From assembly GCA_009841145.1 (NCBI GenBank), contig VXMJ01000063.1, positions 20,336 through 84,335 on the forward strand: a DNA stretch of 64,000 bases. The letters run 5' to 3'. The notes beneath the pieces were generated by a model. That model saw only the letters and a program-made list of their open reading frames with translations, had not been told where the DNA came from and searched no databases. The position numbers and the translations under genes are program-made. Of the stretch, positions 28,383-36,669 are shown piece after piece; the stretch's first letter is position 1, and every line of letters starts with the position of its first letter. This DNA comes from Caldilineaceae bacterium SB0661_bin_34. Its GTDB lineage: Bacteria > Chloroflexota > Anaerolineae > Caldilineales > Caldilineaceae.

Positions 28383-28881
28383 ATGTTAAGACGGACGATC
28401 CTCCTTCCGTTCCTGCTGACGCAGGTCGGCCTCATTCTCTCCGGCGACGGCGCGTGGGACTCGCACACCCTGTCCGCTGTGCGCTTGCCTCCCGAACAGG
28501 GTGCGTGTGGAACGGGCCGGCAAAGACGACGAACTACAGATAATATGGGACACTCCCAATCCAGCGGCCTGGGGACTGAACGGCTACACGGCAACGATCA
28601 CGGTCATCGTGGTTGCGAGGGAATGCGATCACCTCCTTGACCGCAGAGTTCCATGTCTTCTCCCACATCTGCACTGTCAATTTCAACGACGAAGTCAGTT
28701 GCTAGGAAGCAACTTCACAGGTCTACGGAGGTCCTGTCACCACGATACCTGTGGGACTGAAGGAATCCAATGTAACCATGGGCCTATACCACCTATGTGC
28801 ACCGAAGCTGTGGGACTCGAAACCGGTTTGCCGGGGCAAGTCGGCGGACCCAATCCCAATTCCCCGCCGTGGTCAAGTTGA
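28383..28881 (+). pseudogene. Decayed secreted fibronectin-like protein (paralogue 3)
   Basis: The signal peptide is intact in one frame (MLRRTILLPFLLTQVGLILS then GDGAW). The reading then moves to another frame with RVERAGKDDELQIIWDTPNP then AAWGLNGYTATITVIVV, which matches the FN3-like W.T.DP..WGL segment of 11449-12918. It moves again to CDHLLDR and KESNVTMGLYHLCAPKLW. At least two frameshifts and a truncation make it non-functional. It adds a third member to this local family. Confidence 0.65.
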
Positions 28882-28911
28882 GCCGTATTTCCTGCCCGGG
28901 ACCGCAGTCCC

Positions 28912-28950
28912 GGGGGACTGTTTGGGTTTCGTTGATGCGGGTTTGAGCTC
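28912..28950 (+). repeat. Dispersed 33-bp repeat, copy 7
   Basis: GGGGACTGTTTGGGTTTCGT then TGATGCGGGTTTGAGCTC. It lies directly after the decayed secreted-protein gene. Confidence 0.6.
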
Positions 28951-29079
28951 GAGACCTCGGCTCCGCGCGCGAAGAAAGTCCCATCTGCTCGGCTTAGGCC
29001 TTGGTGACCGCGGTCCCCAAGGGGCTACTCGTCCAGGATGGCCAGCTCGACTACCACGGCCGGCGCTCTCTCCCTCCGT

Positions 29080-29370
29080 GCTCCCAAAGCGGTTGCCAAG
29101 GACCCGCAGGAACGGGATCACATCCCCGGTGTCAGCTGTTGTCCCTATGTGAACGATCATCCCCCGCGATGGCACACAACGCGTGAAGCAAGCCCCCAGC
29201 TGTTTGGAATCCAGCCGCGCGAAGACGCGCCCGAAGGTGTCTTGCAAGGGGGCCATGGTGCAGGTCCAGGAAGATCTCCGTCCGAACCTGCTTCTGGCGA
29301 TCACACAGTTCCCCCTCGATCCCGCGGCCGGTGCCACAGATCACGGCTGGGCTCGCAATCAGGAGGATGC
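29080..29370 (-). pseudogene. ISAs1-family transposase remnant
   Basis: Minus-strand frames give QKQVRTEIFLDLHHGP in one frame and APLQDTFGRVFARLDSKQLG then ACFTRCV in the next. Together they match the ISAs1 N-terminal segment (W...FL.LP.GIP..DTFGRVFA.LDP..FE.CF..WV). The catalytic part is lost. Dead element. Confidence 0.65.
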
Positions 29371-29419
29371 TTTCCAGCGAATGACACCAAGCCCGGAACC
29401 GACGGGGAACGTCCACCCC

Positions 29420-29455
29420 GACACTGTTTCATTCTCGTTGATGCTGCTCCGAAGC
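29420..29455 (+). repeat. Dispersed 33-bp repeat, copy 8
   Basis: CGACACTGTTTCATTCTCGT then TGATGCTGCTCCGAAG. The last recognised copy; it lies just beyond the ISAs1 remnant. Confidence 0.65.
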
Positions 29456-29879
29456 CCGGTGAGGAGAAAGGCCCCGCGTTATCGGGTTTCCCCCAAAAGA
29501 ACCAACAAGGGACCTTTGCCGTGGACTTCATCCCGGCTCCCGGGTCCGGTGCGGCGTGCGATTGGTCGTTGCCGGTGAGAATGCCCGGGACCGGCGGTTG
29601 GATTGGCCGAAATCATCACTAATTCAATCACCCGAAGTTTACTCTATACTCACTGATAGTTTTGCTGGCATGACCACTGAACGCCGCCCAATTGGCCTCC
29701 GTATCCAGCCCGGAGACGCTTCTTGGCCAAGAGTGTGTAAGGAGATTTTGGCATGTCGACACAGACCCGCGTCCTGGACGTGTGCGCCTCCCCCCTCCCC
29801 GAATTTTCGGGAAGGCAGGACCATGAGCCGGTGCCTGCGCTGGAGACTGCTATGCCTGCTGGTGTCGCTCGTGCTCGGT
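29456..29879. other. Gene-free stretch between repeat copy 8 and a tnpB remnant
   Basis: No supported coding frame and no further repeat copy found by eye. Confidence 0.4.
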
Positions 29880-30352
29880 CTGGAGACCGCGGGGTGCGGG
29901 CCGACGAGCATCGCTTTGAGACGGACTGCATCCTCTGTCCGGCGCCTCAGGATCTGTGGGCGGCCCGACACCGCCGCAAGGACACCCGCCGCCAGCTGGG
30001 CGGCTGGACGAAGGGCGTGATTTCCGACACACTCAAGGCCATGTCCCTGCACAAAGGTTCTGCGCGGAGGTTGTCAATCCAGCCTGCACATCGCAAATCG
30101 CCCCGCGGACGGGCCTGCTTCAGGGCACGCGCCGGGGTAATCGGTTTTTGCTGTGTCGACGGAGTTGTGGGAGGCGCATGTCAACGCCGTCTGCAACATC
30201 CGGGACCGGTTGGACGACCCTGAGATTGAGTTGTACACGCCATGCCGTGAGGCCAAGACCTTGCTCTTGAAACGAACCAGGCCGCTGGTGGAGCCTGCTC
30301 CACCCGGACTCGAGCTGCAAGGTCACACACCCCTATCAAACGAGATCCAATG
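29880..30352 (+). pseudogene. tnpB: TnpB-like transposase remnant, third subfamily
   Basis: Three frames contribute: RRKDTRRQLGGWTKGVISDT then LKAMSLHKGSA in one; EVVNPACTSQIAPRTGLLQG then TRRGNRF in another (the VNPAYTSQ motif); and STELWEAHVNAVCNIRDRLD then DPEIELYTPCREAKTLLLKR in the third (the D.NAA.NI RuvC-III segment plus the YTPYR.VK.ILL tail of one TnpB clade). At least two frameshifts are present, and the zinc-ribbon Cys pairs and catalytic Asp are lost. Confidence 0.65.
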
Positions 30353-30523
30353 ACTCGCACTGGTGCTGAAGTATGCCAGTTAAAGAAACAGGAAGTTTGC
30401 CAATTGATGTAACAGTTTGCAGTCGCCTGCGTCTTATATGGAAGGGGTATTGAGTCGTCCGCGGTCGATTCACCGCCTTTGTCAGCTTCCCATACGTCAC
30501 ACTCCTACTTTGAGGCTGCAGTA

Positions 30524-30892
30524 ATGACCGAACTCATCAAGGTCTCCAAGACCTCCCGTCCGACGGCCGTGGCCGGAGCCATTGCCGGCGTGATGCGCAA
30601 GGGCGGGTATGCCGAAATCCAGGCCATCGGGGCCGGGGCCGTAAACCAGTCCGTCAAGGCCCTGGCCACGGCGCGCAACTACCTGAAGGAGGATGGCATC
30701 GATCTCGCGGCCGTACCCAGCTTCACGGAAGTCGAGATCGACGGTTCCATAAAGACGGCCGTACACATGGCCATCTACAAGCAGTCCGACGTGCTGGACT
30801 CGGAACTGGACGAGGAGGATGAGGAAGAGGACATGGTCCATCCCGTGGTGAACAACGGGATCCACAACGGCGAAACCCATCTGGCCCTTTAG
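30524..30892 (+). CDS. spoVS: SpoVS-family (stage V sporulation protein S) protein with acidic tail
   Basis: A 122-aa protein. Residues 1-86 are a nearly complete SpoVS/Alba-like domain: MTELIKVSKTSRPTAVAGAI, AEIQAIGAGAVNQSVKALAT, FTEVEIDGSIKTAVHMAIYK. The family is usually about 86 aa; here a 36-residue C-terminal extension begins with an acidic run (LDSELDEEDEEEDMVHPV). In Bacillus SpoVS influences septation and coat formation; homologues in non-sporulating Chloroflexota and Deinococcus-Thermus are proposed nucleic-acid binders. The ATG at 30524 is chosen because it gives the canonical N-terminus. No other sporulation gene is in the window. Confidence 0.9.
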   Translation: MTELIKVSKTSRPTAVAGAIAGVMRKGGYAEIQAIGAGAVNQSVKALATARNYLKEDGIDLAAVPSFTEVEIDGSIKTAVHMAIYKQSDVLDSELDEEDEEEDMVHPVVNNGIHNGETHLAL

Positions 30893-31055
30893 CGCGTCCA
30901 ACCGGCCGTGTGCGGAACCTCCACCGGCTGCAGTTAGGATTCGGGTGCTTGCAGGCAGCACTTGACGCAATCCCGCCAGCCTGGCCCCTGCAAACCGGGC
31001 CGGGCTTGGCCGCACGGGTGCCTCCCCATGAAGCCGTCCTCCGGCCCGTTCCGCC

Positions 31056-32996
31056 GTGTCCCTGCCCAAACACCAAGCCGCCCGACCAGGAAACGGTGGC
31101 AAACTCGTCGCTGCCGTGTTGGCAGCGGTTCTGGTCCTGTCTGGCCTCTCGACGGCCGAAGCCCAATCCGGGATTGAGACGCAGACGGCCTACCGGCAGT
31201 CTCCGTTCCTGCCCGCACCGCCGCACCTGGAGACCGTCCAGGACCGGCTGCCGCCGGACCCCGTGGTCCTGGATCCGGCATCCCTGTTCCCAGCCCCGGC
31301 CAACGAAGGAATGAGACCGGGAGAGTTCGGCGGGAACCTGGTGCTCGTGCGCGATCCGTACGCGCGGGTCGATGTCCCGGCACTGGCATTGCGCGAGAAC
31401 CTCCTGAGCGCGCCGGCATGGGATCCTGCCGACCCGCGTCCCAACATCCTCACCCGATGGCATGTCCATCCGGACCGCCGGCACTTCCGCCTCGAACTCC
31501 GGACCGGCCTGCGCTGGTCCGATGGCGTACCCGTCACCACGCGCGACGTTGCCTTCGCGTTCAACGATCTCTGGCTCGACCCGGAGATGAACTTCCTGGG
31601 CATGCCGGACGTGATCCGCGCCGGTGGAGACGGCAACGGCACGCCAGTGTCACTGCGCATCCAGGACGACGTGGTCTTCTATCTGGAGTTCGATGAACCC
31701 TACGGCGGTTTCGTACGCGCCTTGACCGAGTTGCACCCGGCGGGTTACACGGACTTCCTCAAACCGGCTCACCACCTGGCCAACTTCCATCCCGATTACG
31801 CCGCCGCCGCCGATCTGCGCTCCCGCATGCAAACCTCCGGCACCAAGTACGCGTGGGAGCTGCTGCAGGCTGCGGACTGTCAGCCCCCTGAATTGGGACA
31901 GGACGCCTGCACCAGCTTTCCAGGGCTGCAGCCCTGGATCCAAACCGAAGTGGAACCGGACGGCACCGTCCGCCTGGAACGCAATCCCTGGTACTTCAAG
32001 GTGGATCCGGCCGGCCGGCAGCTGCCCTACATTGACACACTGGCAGTGCTGCCACCCGCGGACCCGCAGTCCCCATCTTCGACCGCGGCCCTTGGGGCCG
32101 ATCTGGCCACGCCCGCGGACGGCTGGCACAGGCGAACCGACTATCTCGCACTGGGCGAGCTCGGCCGACACGGCATTCGCATCCTGGAGAGTGCGCAGGA
32201 TCCGGTCGCACTGCACCTGAACCACACGGGCAAGGGCGAACGTTGGCAGGCCCTGGTCGCCATACCCGACTTCGGGCGAGCCCTGCCCCTGGCCATCAAC
32301 CGGCCGGGACTGGCTGCGGCCCTATCCCTGCCCGATGCCGGCACCGTCCATGATTCCGAGGCGGCCAACCGCCTGCTGGACGGGATGGGGCTGACCGAAC
32401 GCACAGAACAGGGCATGCGCATGGGACCCAGCCGTCAAACCGCGGCCCTGACGCTGGCCTACGCGGCCGAGGAGTCGGGTTTGCACCGGATTGCGGAGCG
32501 GATCGTGGGCGATCTGGCTGCCGTGGGCTTGGACGTGTCGGCCGAACCACTGCCTTCCCGCCTGTTGACCATCCGGATGCACAGCAATCAGCTGCAGATG
32601 TCCCTGGGCCCCTCCGGCGGACCAGGCTGGGCCACCGGTACAGCTCAGGACCACCTGCCCAACGGCGCCACCGGGCGCCAGTGGCAGCTCTGGCACGACA
32701 GCGATGGCAGTCTGGGAACCGAACCGCCCATTCCCATTCTGGAGTTGTACGAACTGGCTTCCGTCCTGGCCTCGGTCCTGCCATCGGATCAGGCTGCGCG
32801 CCAGGCACGGGCGCGGTTGGGCCCCATCAACGAAGAACAATTCCTGATCCTGCCGCTGACACCGGAGGCCGGTCAGCTGGTGGTGTTCGCGACCGGGTTG
32901 GGAAACCTTGCCCGAGGGGGACCGGTCAAGGCGGCCGTCGCCGCCGCTGAACTCTTCCATTGGACCGCGCCCGACAACACGGCGACAAGCCGGTGA
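31056..32996 (+). CDS. Extracellular solute-binding protein, family 5 (peptide/nickel type), orphan
   Basis: A 646-aa exported protein. The GTG start at 31056 gives a basic N-region, hydrophobic LVAAVLAAVLVLSGLS and a cleavage site near AEAQ. The body is an SBP_bac_5 fold: LTRWHVHPDRRHFRLELRTG then LRWSDGVPVTTRDVAFAFND is the diagnostic W..S.D...y.F.LR.g.kWsDG.p.ta.DV.f motif, and later segments (VRLERNPWYFKVDPAGRQLP then YIDTLAV) are typical of the ligand lobe. Family members bind oligopeptides, sugars or opines for ABC import. No permease or ATPase gene lies nearby, so it either serves a distant transporter or has another role. Its end abuts a DUF262 remnant. Confidence 0.82.
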   Translation: MSLPKHQAARPGNGGKLVAAVLAAVLVLSGLSTAEAQSGIETQTAYRQSPFLPAPPHLETVQDRLPPDPVVLDPASLFPAPANEGMRPGEFGGNLVLVRDPYARVDVPALALRENLLSAPAWDPADPRPNILTRWHVHPDRRHFRLELRTGLRWSDGVPVTTRDVAFAFNDLWLDPEMNFLGMPDVIRAGGDGNGTPVSLRIQDDVVFYLEFDEPYGGFVRALTELHPAGYTDFLKPAHHLANFHPDYAAAADLRSRMQTSGTKYAWELLQAADCQPPELGQDACTSFPGLQPWIQTEVEPDGTVRLERNPWYFKVDPAGRQLPYIDTLAVLPPADPQSPSSTAALGADLATPADGWHRRTDYLALGELGRHGIRILESAQDPVALHLNHTGKGERWQALVAIPDFGRALPLAINRPGLAAALSLPDAGTVHDSEAANRLLDGMGLTERTEQGMRMGPSRQTAALTLAYAAEESGLHRIAERIVGDLAAVGLDVSAEPLPSRLLTIRMHSNQLQMSLGPSGGPGWATGTAQDHLPNGATGRQWQLWHDSDGSLGTEPPIPILELYELASVLASVLPSDQAARQARARLGPINEEQFLILPLTPEAGQLVVFATGLGNLARGGPVKAAVAAAELFHWTAPDNTATSR

Positions 32997-33010
32997 GTCC
33001 TCCTGCCGGG

Positions 33011-33121
33011 AACCCGGTCGCACTGCTCCGGTCCCCAGGCGTAATCCCGCTGAAATACCGGAATCACAAATTGCTTGGGGCCATTGATTATCTGAGCGAA
33101 ACCGTGTTTGACGGCCTGCAT
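33011..33121 (-). pseudogene. DUF262 (GmrSD-type) N-terminal fragment
   Basis: From an ATG at 33121 the minus strand reads MQAVKHGFAQIINGPKQFVI then PVFQRDYAWGPEQCDRV. It then loses similarity just beside the stop codon of the solute-binding-protein gene. The segment is the start of DUF262/GmrS-like proteins (I..G..QF.IP.YQR.Y.W....C..LW.D), which belong to type IV restriction of modified DNA and related nucleases. Only about 37 codons remain, so this is the stump of a former defence gene cut off at 33010. Confidence 0.65.
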
Positions 33122-33198
33122 GAATGCATTCCTCATGAATGTTCAGATACCGAGATGAGTTTCCGTCAGACCGACCCCTGTCCCGGACGGACCGCGTT

Positions 33199-36100
33199 TC
33201 AGGTTGCGGGTTCAAGTTCCTCCGGGGTCAGTTCCACGAAGGTCGGTTCCGGTTCCAGCAGTCCCAACCAAGCCGTTGGCCGAACGCCGTTGAAGGCTTC
33301 GGCAACAGCCCGGACGTATTCACCCATTTGCTTCCGGAAGACCTTCCGCGCCGCGTCGGGCCGTCGGGACCAGTCCCCGGTCTTCCAGTCCACGATGTGC
33401 CAATCCCCGCGCTCATCCTGAAAGAGCAGATCCAGCCTCAGGTTGCGGGCCCCTTCCGCCGTCGCCACGGACATCGGCATCTCTGTGACAAGGCGCCGGG
33501 CTGCACGGATCCGCTTGCCGAACGGAAGTTCCCGCAATCGCAGCAGACACTGATGGATGTCCCTAGCGTCCGCGGTTGCAAGCATGGGATGGCCCGAAAG
33601 ACGAGAAACGATGAAATCCATCAGGTCGTCCTCGGACAGGGGGAACCATCGGTGCCACTGGCCAAGGACCCCATGGGCCAGATCGCCCCGCTGCTGTTGC
33701 TTCGGGCTTTCAGGCAGGACACGATCCGATACGGCCGCCTTGGCATGGACGGTCAGGCTGTTGGCCACGGCCGGTTCCCGCGCCAGTTTCAAGTCGATTG
33801 CGATGTCGGGCTCGGCGCCCGGCCGTTCCGTCGACGCAGGTAACCATGGGGCCGCTTCGATTTCCCGGAGATCCCTGTAGTCGGCCAGGTCACATTCATG
33901 CCAACACTCCTGAATCACCGGGGTGGCGGTAGCAAACAGCGGCATGGCCGGTGGGTGCGGCTGTGGGTCCTCCTGTTCCTGCTCCTTGGCTTGTGCCAAG
34001 GCGTCCGCAAGTTCCATCGACCAAGAAGAGTCCTTCTTGGTGTCCCAACCGCTGAGAACAAGCAGGTCCGCGGCGCGGGTGCAGGCCACGTAGAAGAGAC
34101 GCCGGCTCTCCGCGTGCTGCCTCCGCGCCTCCATGTCCTTGGCCAATTGGAAGCTGAAGGGCTCGGCCAGTTCCCCGTTTTCGTCCGGAACCTTGCAGAC
34201 CAGATTGTTCGGATTGAAGGCCAGGACCGGCGGGCGGTGACGGGGTCCGGCCCTAGCCCAGTCATACTCCAGGTTCGGCACGAAGACCACGGGAAACTCC
34301 AGCCCCTTGGCCCCGTGGACCGTCATGATTTGAACGGCTTCCCCATCCTCCGGTTCGGTGCCCCCTTCCCGCTGATTGGCCTGCCGATCCTGGGCTGCCA
34401 GCCGGCGCAGGAACTCGCCCATGCCCGTTGTGCGGCATTGGAACGCCAACCATTGCAGCGACTCGAGATCGTCCAGGCAGTCCCTGGCCCGGAGCGTGTC
34501 CCTGTTGCCGAGCAGGACGCTTTCGTACCCGGTCTCGCACAGGACCTCCGCCAGCAGCCAATCCGGGGAGAGCACCAGCGCCTTGCCCCGGAGCGTGGAC
34601 AGAACCCGATGGGCGTGCCGAACCCTGTCCTGTTGCTCGGCATCCGGAATCGACAACGCAGCACCGTCTAGGTTCGACAAACCTGCATGGGCCGGGTTTC
34701 CGGCCAGCAGGAACAGGGTCTCGTCGCTGAGGCCGAACAGCGGCGAGCGCAGGGCCGCCGCCAAGCTGAAATGATCGGAGGACCGATGTAGCCACCGCAA
34801 CAGGGCCACCACACTGCGAATGTGGGCCTGAACCTTCAGATCCGTGCCGTCGACCACCCGGAAGGGAACCCCGTGTTCGTGCAGAACCTCCTCCAATAGC
34901 GAGAGATGGGTGCGGGCCCGCAGGAGGATGGCCGCATCGCTGTAGCGGAAGCTCCGGACATCCCTCTCCACCGGATGGGACAGATCCACGACGCGGCGCC
35001 CGGATTCCCGGATTTCCCGGAGGCGGCTCGCGATGAGGTCAAACTCGGCCACCCGTTTCGCATCCGCGGTATCGTCCGACGGTCTCCGACGGACACCGGC
35101 ATCCGCCGGTTCCTCTGATTCGGCTTGCGAAAATGTATGCACCTCGAGGGACGGCTGCCGCGCAGGAGCTTCCCGGCCGGACCTCAGAGCCATGGGTTTG
35201 GCTTCATAGTCCTGATAGCCGTTTTTGCCCAGCGGCCGAAACAGCTTGTCGAAAATCGCATTGGTGGCCGCGATCAGTTCCCGGTGTGTCCGGAAGGATT
35301 CCGACAGGTTGCCCAGCGGCTGGGCCGATCGACTCCGGATGCCTTCAGCCAGCTTCACGAACTCCGATACTTCGGCACCCCGGAAGCGATAGATGCTCTG
35401 CTTGGTGTCCCCCACGGCAAACAGCCGTCCCTGACGCCTGCCTTCCGCCACCACATGGCCCGTCAGGGCCGCCAGACAGCCGATGATTTCCTGTTGCAGG
35501 GGATTGATGTCCTGATACTCGTCCACCAACAGGTGGTTGATGCCCAGAATGGCGGATCCAACCCGTGAGGCCGGCTGGGCCGCATGGACCTTGAGCAGGT
35601 GCAACGCCTTGAGTTCCAAGTCGTCGAAGGTCAGCAGGTTCCGTTCGCGCTTGATGTCGTCCAGATGGCGGTTGGCCCGTTTCCACGCCGAGTGCCAAAG
35701 GCCCAGCAACCGCAGCGCCTTCCGGTCCTGTTGGTCCGGCTCCTCGCCGACGGAGCCGGCCCGGACACGTTCGAGGCGATTGCACGTTTCATGTACGAGG
35801 CGCCAAGCCTTGTTGCAAAGCCGCTTGAAATCCGGACCCATCTTGCCGCCGCCCACATCCCGGATGGACTTGGGCCATGTCTCGGCGTTGAAAGCCGCCC
35901 GCGCCCGGATCCAATCACCGTTCATCAGGTGCTCCATCGTCCCCAACGCCCAGCCGCACCGCGTGCCCAGCGCCCCCTTGACGTCGGGATCGCGGATCGC
36001 GGCCTGCAAAACCCTCCGCGTTTCCGCCAATTCCGGTTGGCGGCTCATGATCTCCGCGGTGACCGCCGCCTCCACTTCGGCGTGGGCTGCCTCCCAGGCC

Positions 36101-36669
36101 TTGCGCAGATACCCCTCGACCGATCCCGATGCCTCCAATTGGACCATCAGGTGCTCCTTTGTCAGCAGATCCGCCAGGACCTGCCGGAACACCGCAGGCC
36201 GGAAGAGAACGACCAGTTCGCTTTCGGGTGGCTCCGAACGATCCAGCTCGTGGGAGTAGCGTCGCACCGCCTCGTCGAGCAGGGATGATGCTTCCGTCTC
36301 ATCAGCGACCGCGAAATCCGGATCGATGCCGGCCTCCACCGCATGTTCGGTCAAGAACCGCTGGCAGAAGCTGTGAACCGTGGCCACCTGCAGCGCATCG
36401 AGTTCATCGAGACGGTGTCGCCACACCCCGGGATTGCAGTCCGCCCTGGCCCTTATCTCCCGGCGAATGCGCTGGCGCATGGACATGGCCGCCGCCTTCG
36501 TAAACGTCACCGCCGCCACCGAGCGCAGGGGCCAGTCCGGTTTGTGTTCCAGCACATGCAGGAACCGCTGGACCAAGACGAGAGTCTTGCCCGTTCCGGC
36601 TCCCGCCATCACGGATTGGTTGCGGTCCATCGAGGTGATGGCCAATTGTTGTTCCGCCGTAATGCTCAT
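33199..36669 (-). CDS. addA: AddA-like UvrD/Rep helicase-nuclease (double-strand break repair)
   Basis: A 1156-aa protein. Superfamily-1 helicase motifs in order: Walker A VMAGAGTGKTLVLVQRFLHV (residues 20-39), motif Ic/TVHSFCQRFLTEHA, motif II HLLVDEYQDINPLQQEI, motif III VGDTKQSIYRFRGAEVSEF, motif V IMTVHGAKGLEFPVVFVPNL and motif VI FYVACTRAADLLVLSG. The C-terminus carries a RecB-type PD-(D/E)XK nuclease (LRLDLLFQDERGDWHIVDWK-TGD). With AddB this resects double-strand breaks to load RecA. The start is the ATG at 36669, which overlaps the addB stop as ATGA; the longer frame start would lie inside addB. Confidence 0.88.
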   Translation of the reverse strand: MSITAEQQLAITSMDRNQSVMAGAGTGKTLVLVQRFLHVLEHKPDWPLRSVAAVTFTKAAAMSMRQRIRREIRARADCNPGVWRHRLDELDALQVATVHSFCQRFLTEHAVEAGIDPDFAVADETEASSLLDEAVRRYSHELDRSEPPESELVVLFRPAVFRQVLADLLTKEHLMVQLEASGSVEGYLRKAWEAAHAEVEAAVTAEIMSRQPELAETRRVLQAAIRDPDVKGALGTRCGWALGTMEHLMNGDWIRARAAFNAETWPKSIRDVGGGKMGPDFKRLCNKAWRLVHETCNRLERVRAGSVGEEPDQQDRKALRLLGLWHSAWKRANRHLDDIKRERNLLTFDDLELKALHLLKVHAAQPASRVGSAILGINHLLVDEYQDINPLQQEIIGCLAALTGHVVAEGRRQGRLFAVGDTKQSIYRFRGAEVSEFVKLAEGIRSRSAQPLGNLSESFRTHRELIAATNAIFDKLFRPLGKNGYQDYEAKPMALRSGREAPARQPSLEVHTFSQAESEEPADAGVRRRPSDDTADAKRVAEFDLIASRLREIRESGRRVVDLSHPVERDVRSFRYSDAAILLRARTHLSLLEEVLHEHGVPFRVVDGTDLKVQAHIRSVVALLRWLHRSSDHFSLAAALRSPLFGLSDETLFLLAGNPAHAGLSNLDGAALSIPDAEQQDRVRHAHRVLSTLRGKALVLSPDWLLAEVLCETGYESVLLGNRDTLRARDCLDDLESLQWLAFQCRTTGMGEFLRRLAAQDRQANQREGGTEPEDGEAVQIMTVHGAKGLEFPVVFVPNLEYDWARAGPRHRPPVLAFNPNNLVCKVPDENGELAEPFSFQLAKDMEARRQHAESRRLFYVACTRAADLLVLSGWDTKKDSSWSMELADALAQAKEQEQEDPQPHPPAMPLFATATPVIQECWHECDLADYRDLREIEAAPWLPASTERPGAEPDIAIDLKLAREPAVANSLTVHAKAAVSDRVLPESPKQQQRGDLAHGVLGQWHRWFPLSEDDLMDFIVSRLSGHPMLATADARDIHQCLLRLRELPFGKRIRAARRLVTEMPMSVATAEGARNLRLDLLFQDERGDWHIVDWKTGDWSRRPDAARKVFRKQMGEYVRAVAEAFNGVRPTAWLGLLEPEPTFVELTPEELEPAT

